Assembly (NCBI GenBank): GCA_043755595.1
Contig: JAYUSQ010000174.1
Location: 1 to 45,840 of the forward strand
Direction of reading: 5' to 3'
From: VFZP01 sp043755595
GTDB lineage: Bacteria > Acidobacteriota > Terriglobia > Bryobacterales > Bryobacteraceae
Length of the DNA stretch: 45,840 nt
The notes beneath the pieces are model-generated. The model saw only the letters and a program-made list of their open reading frames with translations, was not told where the DNA came from and ran no database searches. The position numbers were made by a program, and so were the translations under genes. This document shows, one piece after another, positions 8,589 to 17,457 of the stretch (position 1 is its first letter; each line of letters opens with the position of its first letter).

Positions 8589-9038
8589 ATGAACAAACGA
8601 ATTGCCCGCGTGATCGTGATTGCGATGACGAGCGTTGCGCTCGTGGCTGCCCAGGACAGGGCCGTAGCCGAAGAAGCTACGCCGGACAACGGTGAAGCCA
8701 ACCCGATGATTGAAGCCATGGGCGCCATCGGAGCGATTATCGCGGGAGCGGACAAAACGGCCGGCGAAGCTGCGGCCTCGATCCCGGCCTCGGCGCAGGC
8801 CGTCGCGGAGTCTGAGGAATCGGCCGGGAAAACCGCCAACGGCGAACCGGTCGCAACGAAGAAGACGCGTTCGGCTAAGAACAGCGTGATCCTGATCACC
8901 AGCGGCGCGGCTGCGGGCGCGGCTCTGGGCACTACGCTCGGCAGGGGTTCCAAGGCGGCGATGATTGGCGCGGCGCTGGGTGGGGCGGCTGGCCTCATCT
9001 ACGACCGCATGACCTACAAGAACCCAGGCAAGATCTAA
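8589..9038 (+). CDS. Exported glycine-zipper protein
   Basis: 149 residues from ATG 8589, chosen because AGGAG stands 4-8 bases upstream and a signal peptide begins there (RIARVIVIAMTSVALVAAQ). The mature part has a low-complexity Ala/Glu-rich linker (about residues 30-95). A glycine zipper follows at about 97-140: GAAAGAALGTTLGRG and MIGAALGGAAGLIYDRM. Such zippers insert in or associate with outer membranes, as in SlyB/YMGG-type proteins, and some support envelope stability. The exact role is unknown. The gene stands alone, and a rho-independent terminator follows after about 100 bases. Confidence 0.8.
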   Translation: MNKRIARVIVIAMTSVALVAAQDRAVAEEATPDNGEANPMIEAMGAIGAIIAGADKTAGEAAASIPASAQAVAESEESAGKTANGEPVATKKTRSAKNSVILITSGAAAGAALGTTLGRGSKAAMIGAALGGAAGLIYDRMTYKNPGKI

Positions 9039-9142
9039 CGAGTCTTCGACCGCGGTTGCGCGGCCGAGAGGGAGGCCGCGGAGCACGGCAGAGCTCCTGG
9101 CGCAGGCGCTTGGTTCCAGTGCAAAGACGAAGCGCTTGTTTT

Positions 9143-9179
9143 GGGGCGGCGAGTCCACGAGACTCCTGCCCCTTTTTTT
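9143..9179 (+). terminator. Rho-independent terminator after the glycine-zipper gene
   Basis: GGGGC pairs with GCCCC and GAGTC with GACTC around a short internal loop and a CACGA turn. Seven T residues follow at 9173-9179. It separates the glycine-zipper gene from the MFS gene. Confidence 0.7.
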
Positions 9180-9210
9180 GCTTCTGCGGCAAGTGGTGGC
9201 GGGTGGCGAG

Positions 9211-9216
9211 TATAAT
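9211..9216 (+). promoter_or_regulatory. -10 box of the MFS transporter gene
   Basis: A perfect TATAAT lies 9 bases before the GTG at 9226, just after the upstream terminator. No good -35 hexamer is seen 16-18 bases upstream. Initiation 6-7 bases after the box would give an almost leaderless message. Confidence 0.5.
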
Positions 9217-9225
9217 CACCGTCTA

Positions 9226-10491
9226 GTGCATAACATCCGCTGGCGAATTCTGGCGCTGCTGTTTTTCGCCACGACCATCAACTACCTGGACCGTATTCTG
9301 CTGGGCTTTCTGCTGCCGGCGATCCGCCAGGAAACCCAAATTTCCGACAAAGAGTACGGCTACATCACCGGGGCGTTCCAGGTGGCGTACACGATCGGCT
9401 TCCTGATCGCCGGCAAGTACATCGATCGGGCAGGCACGCGGTTGGGGTACGCGGTCGCGCTCACCTGGTGGAGCATTGCGGCGGCGCTGCACGCTTTTTC
9501 GGCGGGAGCCTGGTCGCTCGGCGGCTGGCGCGCGCTGCTAGGCATCGGCGAGGCGGGCAACTTCCCGGCGGCAATCAAGGGCGTGGCCGAGTGGTTCCCG
9601 AAGAAAGATCGCGCCTTCGCGACGGGCATTTTCAACGCCGGTTCAAACGTAGCGTCCATGGTCGGGCCGCCGATGTTTGCGGCGATCAATGAAGTTTACG
9701 GCTGGCGGGCTTGCTTCCTGCTGACGTCTTCGTTGGGCGCGGTGTGGCTGGTCTTCTGGTTGACGATGTATCGCACGCCCGAACATCATACGGCCGTCGG
9801 AAGCGCAGAGCTTGCCTATATCCGGCAGGATGCAGCCGACGAGGCGAAAGCGCCGTCGATCAGTTGGGCGCAAGCGTTCGGCTACCGGCAAACGTGGGGC
9901 TATGCAATCGCCAAATTTCTCACTGACCCGGTTTGGTGGTTTTATCTTTTCTGGGTGCCGCCGTATCTCTTCGATGTGCGCGGATTCGACCTGAAACAAA
10001 TCGGCTGGTCCTTGCCCGCGATCTATTTGATGGCGGATTTCGGCAGCGTGGGCGGCGGTTGGTTGAGCGGCTATTTGATCGGGCGTGGCTGGCCCAACGG
10101 CAAAGCGCGCAAGACGGCGATGGGGATCTGCGCGGCCTTCATGCCGATCGCGGCGTTGTCGGTGTTGGCCGAAAGCCCGGTGCTGGCGATCGGGCTGATC
10201 AGCGTCGCAACGGCGGCGCATCAAGGCTGGTCGGCAAATCTCTACACTACGGCTTCAGACGTATTTCCGAAAACCGCGACGGCGTCGGTAACGGGCATTG
10301 GCGGATGTTTCGGCGGCTTAGGCGGAGTGCTGTTTTCCGCCGTGCTCCCGGGTTACATCGTTACTTACTTTGGTTACAAGCCGATGTTTCTGGTGTACGG
10401 CTCGTTTCACTTGATCGCGCTGTATTTCGTGCATAAGTTGCTGGGCGATATGCGTCCACTGGAGGTTAGGGCGGTGACAGGATCCACGTAG
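9226..10491 (+). CDS. MFS transporter, anion:cation symporter family (hexuronate/sugar-acid type)
   Basis: 421 residues from GTG 9226. This start is chosen because upstream codons run into the terminator and the -10 box. The N-terminal segment FFATTINYLDRILLGFLLPAI is typical of the ACS family (ExuT, GarP, DgoT), which imports sugar acids with protons. Further landmarks are WWSIAAALHAFSAGAWSL, RALLGIGEAGNFPAAIKGVAEWFP and a C-terminal half with GGCFGGLGGVLFSA. Twelve hydrophobic spans can be drawn, as expected. A sugar acid is the probable substrate, in keeping with the dehydratase at 2.3-3.4 kb, but the two genes are not in one operon. Confidence 0.88.
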   Translation: MHNIRWRILALLFFATTINYLDRILLGFLLPAIRQETQISDKEYGYITGAFQVAYTIGFLIAGKYIDRAGTRLGYAVALTWWSIAAALHAFSAGAWSLGGWRALLGIGEAGNFPAAIKGVAEWFPKKDRAFATGIFNAGSNVASMVGPPMFAAINEVYGWRACFLLTSSLGAVWLVFWLTMYRTPEHHTAVGSAELAYIRQDAADEAKAPSISWAQAFGYRQTWGYAIAKFLTDPVWWFYLFWVPPYLFDVRGFDLKQIGWSLPAIYLMADFGSVGGGWLSGYLIGRGWPNGKARKTAMGICAAFMPIAALSVLAESPVLAIGLISVATAAHQGWSANLYTTASDVFPKTATASVTGIGGCFGGLGGVLFSAVLPGYIVTYFGYKPMFLVYGSFHLIALYFVHKLLGDMRPLEVRAVTGST

Positions 10492-10535
10492 AGTTTGCGA
10501 CTTCAGACTGGCAACCTTGATCGCCGCCTGGGGGA

Positions 10536-10561
10536 GCGGGGCATCCTCTCGAATGCCCCGC
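10536..10561. terminator. Perfect hairpin between convergent genes
   Basis: GCGGGGCAT and ATGCCCCGC form a perfect 9-bp stem around an 8-base loop (CCTCTCGA). It lies between the MFS stop (10491) and the stop of the opposite gene (10572). No T-run follows on either strand, so it may end or stabilise both transcripts rather than be a classic intrinsic terminator. Confidence 0.55.
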
Positions 10562-10571
10562 CACCGTTCCC

Positions 10572-11042
10572 CTACTGCTTGTCGAAAATGTAGGTCACGA
10601 CCACAGGCTTGCCGGTAGCATCAGAACCCTTGGAATTCTGGGTCAACGTCTTGCCGTCCTTGGAAATGACAGTTGTACCGGTAAAGTGGTATTTCCCGCC
10701 AGTCTTGGCGGCTTCATAGCTGGTCGTATTTGCGTCGATTCGCTTGATGGAAATTGTGTCAAACTGTCCTCCCGTGACTGGACATGGCTTGCCATCATAT
10801 TTGCAGGTGTAGCTGGTATTGTAGATAGTGCCATCCGCCCGTAGTTCGGTCCTTTTGACCTTGATCCCACCGTCCGCAGTCGCCGCGTAAACATCCGTTC
10901 GACTCTTGAGTTTGTTCGTGGCTGTGGAAGTGGCTTTGGCAGGATCGAACTTCCAAGTTCCAATCGAGCTATCCGCTCCCCACATCCCAATGGCGGTGAT
11001 TGCAATGCCGGCAACTAACTTCGCTGCGATTCTTTGCATCAT
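10572..11042 (-). CDS. Small exported protein of unknown function
   Basis: 156 residues with a signal peptide (MMQRIAAKLVAGIAITAIGMWG), then SSIGTWKFDPAKATS. The mature part is a run of short beta strands (VKRTELRADGTIYNTSYTC, PVTGGQFDTISIKRID, YHFTGTTVISKDGKTLT) suggesting a small lipocalin-like barrel. Proteins of this shape are frequent in Solibacter-type genomes. Two cysteines (in YTCKYDGKPCP) could form a disulfide. AGGAAAGG stands a few bases upstream of the ATG. The gene is alone and its function is unknown. Confidence 0.7.
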   Translation of the reverse strand: MMQRIAAKLVAGIAITAIGMWGADSSIGTWKFDPAKATSTATNKLKSRTDVYAATADGGIKVKRTELRADGTIYNTSYTCKYDGKPCPVTGGQFDTISIKRIDANTTSYEAAKTGGKYHFTGTTVISKDGKTLTQNSKGSDATGKPVVVTYIFDKQ

Positions 11043-11223
11043 TCTCTTTTCCTTTCCTGTCTAATGTCTCAACTGGAAGCCGTTTAGATTTTGAACGGTT
11101 GCTTCAACTTGCCGCGGCTCTCCGTGGGGATGTTTCTCTTCGGCGCTGTCGCCCAAACAGAGAATCAGCCGTAGGACGGTATCGGATCATAGCACAGTGG
11201 ATAGTGGTAGCGTGGAAAATGCT

Positions 11224-12213
11224 CTAAGTCCTGGCGAGAAAGCGCTTTTCAACCAGATGCCAGGACACCGCCGCCAGAGCGACTGTTCCGGCGATAACGG
11301 CAGTGAGGAAAAGCCACGGAGACCGGGAGGCCCAGCCGCCGATGCATAGCCATTGAATGAGCGGGAAGTGCCATAGGTACATGCCGTAGGAGAGGTTTCC
11401 GAGCGCGGGCCAATGGCCCAGATAAGGCAGTGAAAGCGCGGCCGCCAATACAGCAGCCGCGACGGCCAAGGGCTCCAACAGCGACAGGGATGGAAACGAC
11501 GGGAGCGAAGCCAGCACGACAATTCCCGCGCCGCCCCACCACGCAACGCGACGCGCCTTCGCTTGCGTCATCAGCATTCCTACGGCAAAGCTGGCGATTG
11601 GATCGACGACTCCGATTTTCGTTTGCGTGAGCCACAGGGGTTTCGCTTCCCAATGAGTCAACCACAGGGCAGCGGCGAGGCAGCACAGCATGAGTCCCGC
11701 CGGCCTCCACCAAACGGCCAGCAAGGGCATCAATAAGTAACAGAAAATTTCAGCGCGAATCGACCACAGCGATCCATTGACCGCCGCCATCACTGGGTTA
11801 CTTTGAAATACACCTGGCAACGTTGGAGCCAGAAATTGCAAGAACGACAAATTAGCCAGCAGGTATCGCCACGTCTCTCCGCTGGTCCAGTAATCTAGCA
11901 GCGGCAAGCGGGAAACCGCGCAGCCGGCGACCCAGCAGAAAAGCACAACCGCCAGATAGCCAGGCAACACACGCCGGGCGCGCCTCTGGAAAAATTCCGG
12001 GGCTGACTGAATCCGTTGCCAACTTAGGCTGACGACATAGCCGCTGATCGCAAAGAAACCGAGCACGGCGTAGTGTCCATTGGCGAAACGCAACGCCCCC
12101 CGCAGCGGCCCAGAACCGGATAACACGGCGGCGTGGAAAAGAACGACCGTCCCGGCCAGCGTGAAGCGGAGAAGATCGAAATTATTCAGACGCGCCCGAG
12201 AACCTTCCGTCAT
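11224..12213 (-). CDS. Acyltransferase 3 family membrane protein (OafA/YrhL-like)
   Basis: About 329 residues with the N-terminal acyltransferase-3 mark NFDLLRFTLAGTVVLFHAAVL. In this family the RxxA/H region and a conserved His carry the transfer of acetyl or another acyl group to extracellular sugars or peptidoglycan. About ten membrane helices can be drawn, ending with SYGMYLWHFPLIQW, another family block. The ATG at 12231 overlaps a TATAAT box, so I prefer the ATG at 12213. It stands opposite a divergent PQQ-type propeller gene. The substrate cannot be told from sequence. Confidence 0.87.
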   Translation of the reverse strand: MTEGSRARLNNFDLLRFTLAGTVVLFHAAVLSGSGPLRGALRFANGHYAVLGFFAISGYVVSLSWQRIQSAPEFFQRRARRVLPGYLAVVLFCWVAGCAVSRLPLLDYWTSGETWRYLLANLSFLQFLAPTLPGVFQSNPVMAAVNGSLWSIRAEIFCYLLMPLLAVWWRPAGLMLCCLAAALWLTHWEAKPLWLTQTKIGVVDPIASFAVGMLMTQAKARRVAWWGGAGIVVLASLPSFPSLSLLEPLAVAAAVLAAALSLPYLGHWPALGNLSYGMYLWHFPLIQWLCIGGWASRSPWLFLTAVIAGTVALAAVSWHLVEKRFLART

Positions 12214-12229
12214 GCCTGGAGTGTCCCCC

Positions 12230-12235
12230 ATTATA
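12230..12235 (-). promoter_or_regulatory. -10 box of the acyltransferase gene
   Basis: On the minus strand TATAAT lies 16 bases before the preferred ATG (12213) and overlaps the alternative ATG (12231), which argues against the longer start. No clear -35 box is seen. Confidence 0.45.
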
Positions 12236-12299
12236 AGACCGGACCGTGCGCCTATCGCCTGTTATCATGTGGTTCACGCTCCACCCGAAGTGGTCACCA

Positions 12300-13523
12300 A
12301 TGCACACCCTCCCGTCGCTCTGTTTCCTGATGCCGTTGGCCGCCGTAAGTCTGCAAGCGCAGCCTGCCGGTGACGATTGGCCGCAACTGCTCGGGCCCGA
12401 ACGTAATCTGACTTATCGCGGGCGGTGGTCCGAAAAATCTTCGTTCGCCTCGCTCTGGACCAAGCCAATCGGCGAAGGTTTCAGCGCGCCCGTGGTGGCG
12501 CAAGGGCGGCTGCTCATCTTTCATCGTCAGAATAACCGCGAGATCGTCGATTCACTCGATCCCGCCACGGGCAAGGCGCAGTGGTCTTCCGCCTACCCCA
12601 CCGGCTACCGCGACGACTTCGGCTTCAGTGAAGGCCCACGCGCCACGCCGACGGTGGATGGCGACCTGGTATTCACCTACGGCGCCGAGGGCACGTTACA
12701 GTGCCTCGATCTCAAGACAGGCGCGCGCGTTTGGCAGCTTGATGCGCGGCAAGCCTTCGGAGTCCGCAAGGAATTTTTCGGCACCGGCAGTTCACCGCTC
12801 ATTGATGGCAACCGGTTGCTGATGAATATCGGAGGCGAGGCAGGCGCGGGGATCGTCGCCTTGGACAAGCTGACAGGCAAGACGTTATGGAAGGCGTTGA
12901 CGCATGAGTCCGGCTACTCGTCACCGGTCGCGGCCACGATTGAAGGCGCGCGCCACGCGTTGTTCTTCACCCGCGAGGGCCTGGTGGATGCAGACCCCGC
13001 CACAGGCCGCATCCGCTTTGAGCGGCGCTGGCGAGCGCGCATGGCCGCATCGGTCAACGCCGCCGTGCCCGTCGTGGTGGGCGACGAAGTCTTCATCTCT
13101 ACCAGCTATGGCGTTGGCGCCTCGTTATGGAAGATTCAGGGCGACAAAGCCACGCAAGTGTGGGCGGGCGATGAGTCCATATCAAGCCATTATTCGACGC
13201 CGGTTTACAAGGACGGCTATCTGTACGGGTTCCACGGCCGACAGGAACAAGGCCAGGAATTGCGCTGTATCGAATGGAAAACCGGGAAGGTGAAGTGGAG
13301 CGTTCCCGAACTCCGCGCCGGGACGGTGACGTTGGCCGGGACGCACTTGTTTGTGTTGCGGGAGAACGGCGAATTGCTGATCGCACCCGCCGATCCAAAG
13401 GGATTCCGGCCATCGAAGAAGCTCAAGGTCTCCGAGCCGGTCGTGCGCGCCTATCCTGCGCTGGCAGGAGGTCGGCTCTTCGTCCGAACCGACACGGCGC
13501 TCTCAGCCTGGCGGATCGACTAA
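12300..13523 (+). CDS. Exported PQQ-like beta-propeller protein
   Basis: 407 residues from ATG 12300, chosen because a signal peptide begins there (MHTLPSLCFLMPLAAVSLQAQ). The mature start DDWPQLLGPERNLTYRGRWSE is the usual opening of the Solibacter and planctomycete PQQ-like WD40-type propellers. Blades repeat the pattern 'DxxTGKxxW': LDPATGKAQWSS, LDLKTGARVWQLD, LDKLTGKTLWKAL and EWKTGKVKWSV. Residues needed for PQQ binding in dehydrogenases are not evident, so this may be a structural or binding propeller. A paralogue lies at 14595-15914. Confidence 0.85.
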   Translation: MHTLPSLCFLMPLAAVSLQAQPAGDDWPQLLGPERNLTYRGRWSEKSSFASLWTKPIGEGFSAPVVAQGRLLIFHRQNNREIVDSLDPATGKAQWSSAYPTGYRDDFGFSEGPRATPTVDGDLVFTYGAEGTLQCLDLKTGARVWQLDARQAFGVRKEFFGTGSSPLIDGNRLLMNIGGEAGAGIVALDKLTGKTLWKALTHESGYSSPVAATIEGARHALFFTREGLVDADPATGRIRFERRWRARMAASVNAAVPVVVGDEVFISTSYGVGASLWKIQGDKATQVWAGDESISSHYSTPVYKDGYLYGFHGRQEQGQELRCIEWKTGKVKWSVPELRAGTVTLAGTHLFVLRENGELLIAPADPKGFRPSKKLKVSEPVVRAYPALAGGRLFVRTDTALSAWRID

Positions 13524-13531
13524 GCGCCGGA

Positions 13532-14167
13532 TTACGAACGGATCATCCTCATCGCCCGATACAGGCAAAGCAGTTGATGGCCTACGCGGGGAGATCGAAT
13601 TTCACTGCCGGTGTCAAAGTACTTCTGAACGGCTGGAATCACGCGCTCGCGCCCGCCTGCGAAATCCTTCTTCGCACTCTGGCGCGTCAAGGCCCACAAA
13701 CCAAGATCAAGCAACGGAGACGAACCGGGAGTCACTAACAGGAACTCGCCGCCGGGCTTCAGCACGCGGCGGATTTCCCGGCAGGCCTGATCGGCGTCGT
13801 CCACAAACTCCATGGCGCTCACGGCAACCGCGCAATCGAATGTAGCATCGGGAAACGGGATGCTAGTCACACTGGCCGAGTGGAGTTCTGCGGCAACGCC
13901 GCTTTTGCCCAGCATCGCGCACACTTCCACGTTGCGGCCGTGAATGTCGATGCCGGTCAAGCGGTGAGCGCGGCGCTTCAGTTCAGGCATGAAGACTCCG
14001 CTGCCGTAACCGATCTCCAGAACTGAGCCGAACCGCCGGTCTCCGATCAGCTTGAGAATCAGACTGAAACGGAGGCGCTGAATGGCGCCGATGATCGGCT
14101 TGTAATTCCAATCGGCGTGGTCAACGGGACCGGTTGGAAGAAGGTACTCACGTGCTAGGAGGTCCAA
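13532..14167 (-). CDS. SAM-dependent class I methyltransferase
   Basis: 211 residues of the Methyltransf_11 type. Motif I is VLEIGYGSGVFMPEL at about residues 49-63. The acidic end of strand 2 is TGIDIHGRNVE. Motif IV-like segment is FDCAVAVSAMEFVDD, and the post-motif loop is REIRRVLKPGGEFLLVTPG. It probably moves a methyl group from S-adenosylmethionine to a small molecule or lipid. The acceptor cannot be told. No signal peptide is visible, so it acts in the cytoplasm. It converges with the propeller gene to its left, with stops 8 bases apart. Confidence 0.88.
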   Translation of the reverse strand: MDLLAREYLLPTGPVDHADWNYKPIIGAIQRLRFSLILKLIGDRRFGSVLEIGYGSGVFMPELKRRAHRLTGIDIHGRNVEVCAMLGKSGVAAELHSASVTSIPFPDATFDCAVAVSAMEFVDDADQACREIRRVLKPGGEFLLVTPGSSPLLDLGLWALTRQSAKKDFAGGRERVIPAVQKYFDTGSEIRSPRVGHQLLCLYRAMRMIRS

Positions 14168-14594
14168 GCTTCGACCTTAACACCTTGGTTTGTTCAAGGC
14201 CCTAGTGCGTCGGTACTGGAGAGTTTTTTCGGGAGGTGCCTATCGGCAGCGGCTCTTACCTGTCTGATCGTAGCTCGGTATTGGGCAAAACAGCAGAACG
14301 CTATCAAGGGAGACAGCGACTGCCAACCGACGGAATCTCGAAAGATCCCGAACGAACAACCAGCAAGAAAAACCAACCAGCGGGCATTCTGATAGGGCAG
14401 AGAAGCCTAGCCGGTTAGCTTGTGACCGGGGCCAACAATTACCTCCCGTTCCCTGTAATGTAGCACCAACCGATGGGGGTGAGTCAATGAAAATCCGGCC
14501 CGGCGATTGTGCGTTTTTCTTAAGTGCCTGGTTGAACGTGACCTATCTTACATAACCGGACATCGGCGGCCTCTCTACAACTGCCCAGGCCACT
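14168..14594. other. Gap of about 430 bases without a clear gene
   Basis: The only frame of interest is on the minus strand at 14194-14376 (60 codons), with a hydrophobic stretch FLAGCSFGIFRDSVGWQS. It has no family match I recognise and no good start signal. The plus strand holds only short frames. This may be a decayed gene or a regulatory gap. No RNA gene or repeat was seen. Confidence 0.4.
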
Positions 14595-15914
14595 TCACTT
14601 AACCGCGAACAGAGAGCTATCGCTTCGAAGGAAAATGCCGCCCCCGGAAATGGCGGGCGAGGCCAGGAATCGCTCCTCCAGATCGTTCTTCGCCAACACT
14701 TCCGCCTTGCGGCCCGCTCGCAATACGTAGGTTTCGCCGGTTTCACTGGACATATAGATCTTGCCATCCGCACCCACGGGCGATGCAAAGAAAATCCCGC
14801 CCAGCCGTTCCTTCCACACAACCGCGCCGGTTTCGGCCTCCGCGCAAGTGACCACTCCCACTTCGTTGGTCATATACAACAGGCCTTGATAGTAAAGAAT
14901 CGATGGAACATAGGAACCGCCGTTGGGCATCCGCCATTTCCGATGCGTGGACGTTACATCGCCGCGTCCGCCGGGCTTCAGCGCAAGGATATCGCTGCTA
15001 CGATAACCCCGGCTGGTGAAGATCGTGCCGTCGTGAAAAACAACGGATGGAATCGGCGTTTGCCGCTCAGATCCCGAGTACCAAAGCAGCTTGCCTGTGG
15101 CGGGATCGTAGGCGTCGATACGCTCGCTTGAGTTGACGATCAACTCGTCGCCGTCTTTACCGGGAACCGATACGGGCGTGCTGTGGGATACACGTTCGCG
15201 GCCTCGATCCACCTTCCATCGTTCCTCGCCAGTGCGGGCATCAAGCGACAGCAGGTAAGAGACGGGACGGTGATCGCACAGCAGCAGGAGTTGGTCCTTG
15301 TAAATGACGGGTGAACTGCCGTGACCCCATTGATTGAGAAATGAACCGTAGTCTTTCCCAAGGTGGCGCTGCCAGAGTTCGCGCCCCTCCATGTTGAGCG
15401 CGACCACTTGGCCGTTACCGAACCAGGCATAGATTCGTTGCCCGTCGGTGACCGGTGTAGGCGTGGCGAGATTGTGCTTCTCGTGATTCTCCGGCCGCTC
15501 GCCCACGGCGGGCGTGCGAAATTCCCACAGGCGCTTACCGTCGGCCGCGCGGAAGGCTTCCACCACCAGCAGCAGTTTACCCTCGGGAGCGGGCGAGGCT
15601 CCGATGGCGTTCTCGCGCTCGGCCAGGGCTTGTTCGGAACGCGCCAACTTCGGCGAGCCATTCGCGGTCTCATACGTGCCGATCTGAGAACTGACAATGA
15701 TGGCGCCGCCCCATACGATCGGCGACGAGGTTCCGTGACCGCTGAGCTTCACTTTCCAGGCTAGGTTTTTGGCGGTGCTCCATTCAGTCGGCAGGCCGGT
15801 TTCAGTGGAGAGCCCTTGACTGGCCGGGCCGCGCCATTGCGGCCAATCGGCCCCTGGTAACAGGGTAGAGATAAGTAAAAGGAGCGGCCAACAGCGGTGC
15901 AGCACTTGGCCCAT
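14595..15914 (-). CDS. Exported PQQ-like beta-propeller protein (second copy)
   Basis: 439 residues with a signal peptide (MGQVLHRCWPLLLLISTLLPG), then ADWPQWRGPASQGLSTETGLP, the standard opening of this propeller family. Blade ends of the form 'DARTGEERWKVD', 'YDPATGKLLWYSG' and 'AETGAVVWKERLGG' are spread along the chain. It is exported and probably periplasmic. Related proteins are frequent beside DUF1501-type genes, but the reaction is unknown. It lies 13 bases downstream of the VOC gene on the same strand, so it may be co-transcribed with it and the TIM-barrel gene. Confidence 0.86.
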   Translation of the reverse strand: MGQVLHRCWPLLLLISTLLPGADWPQWRGPASQGLSTETGLPTEWSTAKNLAWKVKLSGHGTSSPIVWGGAIIVSSQIGTYETANGSPKLARSEQALAERENAIGASPAPEGKLLLVVEAFRAADGKRLWEFRTPAVGERPENHEKHNLATPTPVTDGQRIYAWFGNGQVVALNMEGRELWQRHLGKDYGSFLNQWGHGSSPVIYKDQLLLLCDHRPVSYLLSLDARTGEERWKVDRGRERVSHSTPVSVPGKDGDELIVNSSERIDAYDPATGKLLWYSGSERQTPIPSVVFHDGTIFTSRGYRSSDILALKPGGRGDVTSTHRKWRMPNGGSYVPSILYYQGLLYMTNEVGVVTCAEAETGAVVWKERLGGIFFASPVGADGKIYMSSETGETYVLRAGRKAEVLAKNDLEERFLASPAISGGGIFLRSDSSLFAVK

Positions 15915-15927
15915 TGTAACCCTGCGT

Positions 15928-16338
15928 TTAATTGGCGCGGCCGCAGTTGATCTCCCAAGGTATACCGTATCGATCTACCAGAACACCGAATCGCAAGGCC
16001 CAAAAAGTCTCCTGAATCGGCATCCGAATAACGCCATTGACTGACAGTGTCTCGAAGATTCGCTCCGCCTCTTCGGGGTCGGCTACTTCGATCAAGACAA
16101 AGAATCCCTTTGGCGGCTCAAAATCCTTGGGCAGCAGGTCGACCCCGGCTAAAACTTCGTCGCCGATCTTCAGGGTGGCGTGGAGAATCTTATCTCGCCA
16201 CTCGGGGGGCGTCTGCGAGGCCATCGGCGAATCGCCGTAGGTCAGCATCGTGACGATCGCGCCACCAAGGCATTGCCGATATAGGTTGAACGCGGCGCGG
16301 CACTGTCCGTTAAACGTGAGGTGTGTGCTAAGCTTCAT
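15928..16338 (-). CDS. VOC-family protein, PhnB-like
   Basis: 136 residues of the vicinal oxygen chelate fold, PhnB/YjdN subgroup ('3-demethylubiquinone-9 3-methyltransferase' in older annotations). The start STHLTFNGQCRAAFNLYRQCLGG is the family hallmark. FFVLIEVADPEEAERIFETL and WALRFGVLVDRYGIPWEINC give the second beta-alpha-beta-beta-beta unit. The usual C-terminal His of 'DxFGxxWxi' is not present, as in many PhnB-like proteins. The role is unknown. The members are single-domain cytoplasmic proteins of 130-150 residues, as here. Confidence 0.87.
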   Translation of the reverse strand: MKLSTHLTFNGQCRAAFNLYRQCLGGAIVTMLTYGDSPMASQTPPEWRDKILHATLKIGDEVLAGVDLLPKDFEPPKGFFVLIEVADPEEAERIFETLSVNGVIRMPIQETFWALRFGVLVDRYGIPWEINCGRAN

Positions 16339-16345
16339 CGGTCAT

Positions 16346-17329
16346 TTAGGCGAGTGCTTGCTGACAGAATTGCACGCACTTCTTCACTTCGGCCAAGACG
16401 TCCGACCCTGCCGGCGTGTCGTACTCATACTCGATGCTGGCCGGGAACCCGTACTTGCCTTTCTTCAATACCTGTAGGATCTCCTTGAGTGGCGTCTCAC
16501 CTTGTCCCCACGGCATGTTCGGTCCACCGCCGCCCGGACCTTTGGTTTCCGAGGCGCTCGCCGGGCCTTTGCGATCCTTCAAATGGAGGCTGGCGATGCG
16601 GTCGTGATACTTCTCGATCGCCGGTACAGGCGATTTTCCGTTCACTCCGTAGTAGTGCCCCACGTCGAGATTGAGCGCCGTGAACTTTGATACCGCGAGC
16701 GCCTTGTCGAAACCCGAATCGCCGCCTTGCCCGTGGGTGTGGAAGGCGATGCGAAGTTTGCGCTTGGCCGCATATTCGCCGACACGCTGGAGCAACTCGT
16801 CGCTGGTGGGCAACTCCATGGTGATGTGATTGGCGCCGAGCGTTTCGGCCGCGTTCCAGATGTACTCGTATTCCTGGTCCGGCATAGCCATGGTGGGCGG
16901 AAGCTTGAAGGCATAAATTTTCACGCCTGCGTCGGCATACATCTTGCCGAAAGCCTTGTATTTTTCCATCGAAAGCGCCAGACGCCACCGCTTCATCTCG
17001 TCGGCTGCCTTCTGCATGGCGGCCTGCCGTTCGGGCGTCATCGCGGCGCGGCCGCCGGGTCCAAACGGAGGCCGGGCAGCCTGCGCGGGTGCGCCGGCAA
17101 AACTCTCGGCGACGTTACCCATCAGTTCGATCGCGCCGATCCCGCATTCGAGACAATACTTCAACACCTCTTCGGCGCTGCTGGGCAACGCGCGAAAGCT
17201 ATAAGTGATAGCTCCGATTTGCACGCCCCCGAAAACCGATTTCGGCTTGGGGGCGGCCAGCGCTATGCCTCCGCCCGCTGCCGCTGACGCGAGCGCGATC
17301 TTCCCGATGTCCCGTCTTGTGTAGCGCAT
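16346..17329 (-). CDS. Exported sugar-phosphate isomerase/epimerase-like TIM barrel
   Basis: 327 residues from ATG 17329, the start of a twin-arginine leader (MRYTRRDIGKIALASAAAGG). The rest is an AP-endonuclease-2/xylose-isomerase-like TIM barrel. GAITYSFRALP is strand 1, ECGIGAIELMG strand 2, then LRIAFHTHGQGGDSGFDKAL with the metal-binding His, LNLDVGHYYGVNG with Asp-His, and a last ASIEYEYDT strand carrying Glu. A Pro/Gly-rich insert lies around residues 65-85. The metal residues appear present, so activity on a sugar or inositol is plausible. An exported form is common in Bryobacter-type genomes. Confidence 0.85.
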   Translation of the reverse strand: MRYTRRDIGKIALASAAAGGGIALAAPKPKSVFGGVQIGAITYSFRALPSSAEEVLKYCLECGIGAIELMGNVAESFAGAPAQAARPPFGPGGRAAMTPERQAAMQKAADEMKRWRLALSMEKYKAFGKMYADAGVKIYAFKLPPTMAMPDQEYEYIWNAAETLGANHITMELPTSDELLQRVGEYAAKRKLRIAFHTHGQGGDSGFDKALAVSKFTALNLDVGHYYGVNGKSPVPAIEKYHDRIASLHLKDRKGPASASETKGPGGGGPNMPWGQGETPLKEILQVLKKGKYGFPASIEYEYDTPAGSDVLAEVKKCVQFCQQALA

Positions 17330-17457
17330 TCGATTCTTCTCCAAGGAAATGATACGCCAACTTGACTATCGGAGTCTGGATCGCTAGGCGGCCGTTCCTG
17401 GTATAGTTGCGGTACAGCGGGTTGGCGGCATCCGGGAATAGCCGCAAGGAGGCGTAG

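Noticed and set aside
9136..9225. Longer N-terminus for the MFS transporter
   Set aside because: It would run through the intrinsic terminator at 9143-9179 and the TATAAT at 9211; the family starts about where GTG 9226 stands.
14194..14376. 60-codon minus-strand ORF with a hydrophobic stretch
   Set aside because: No start signal, no family and not adjacent to a co-directional gene with suitable spacing.
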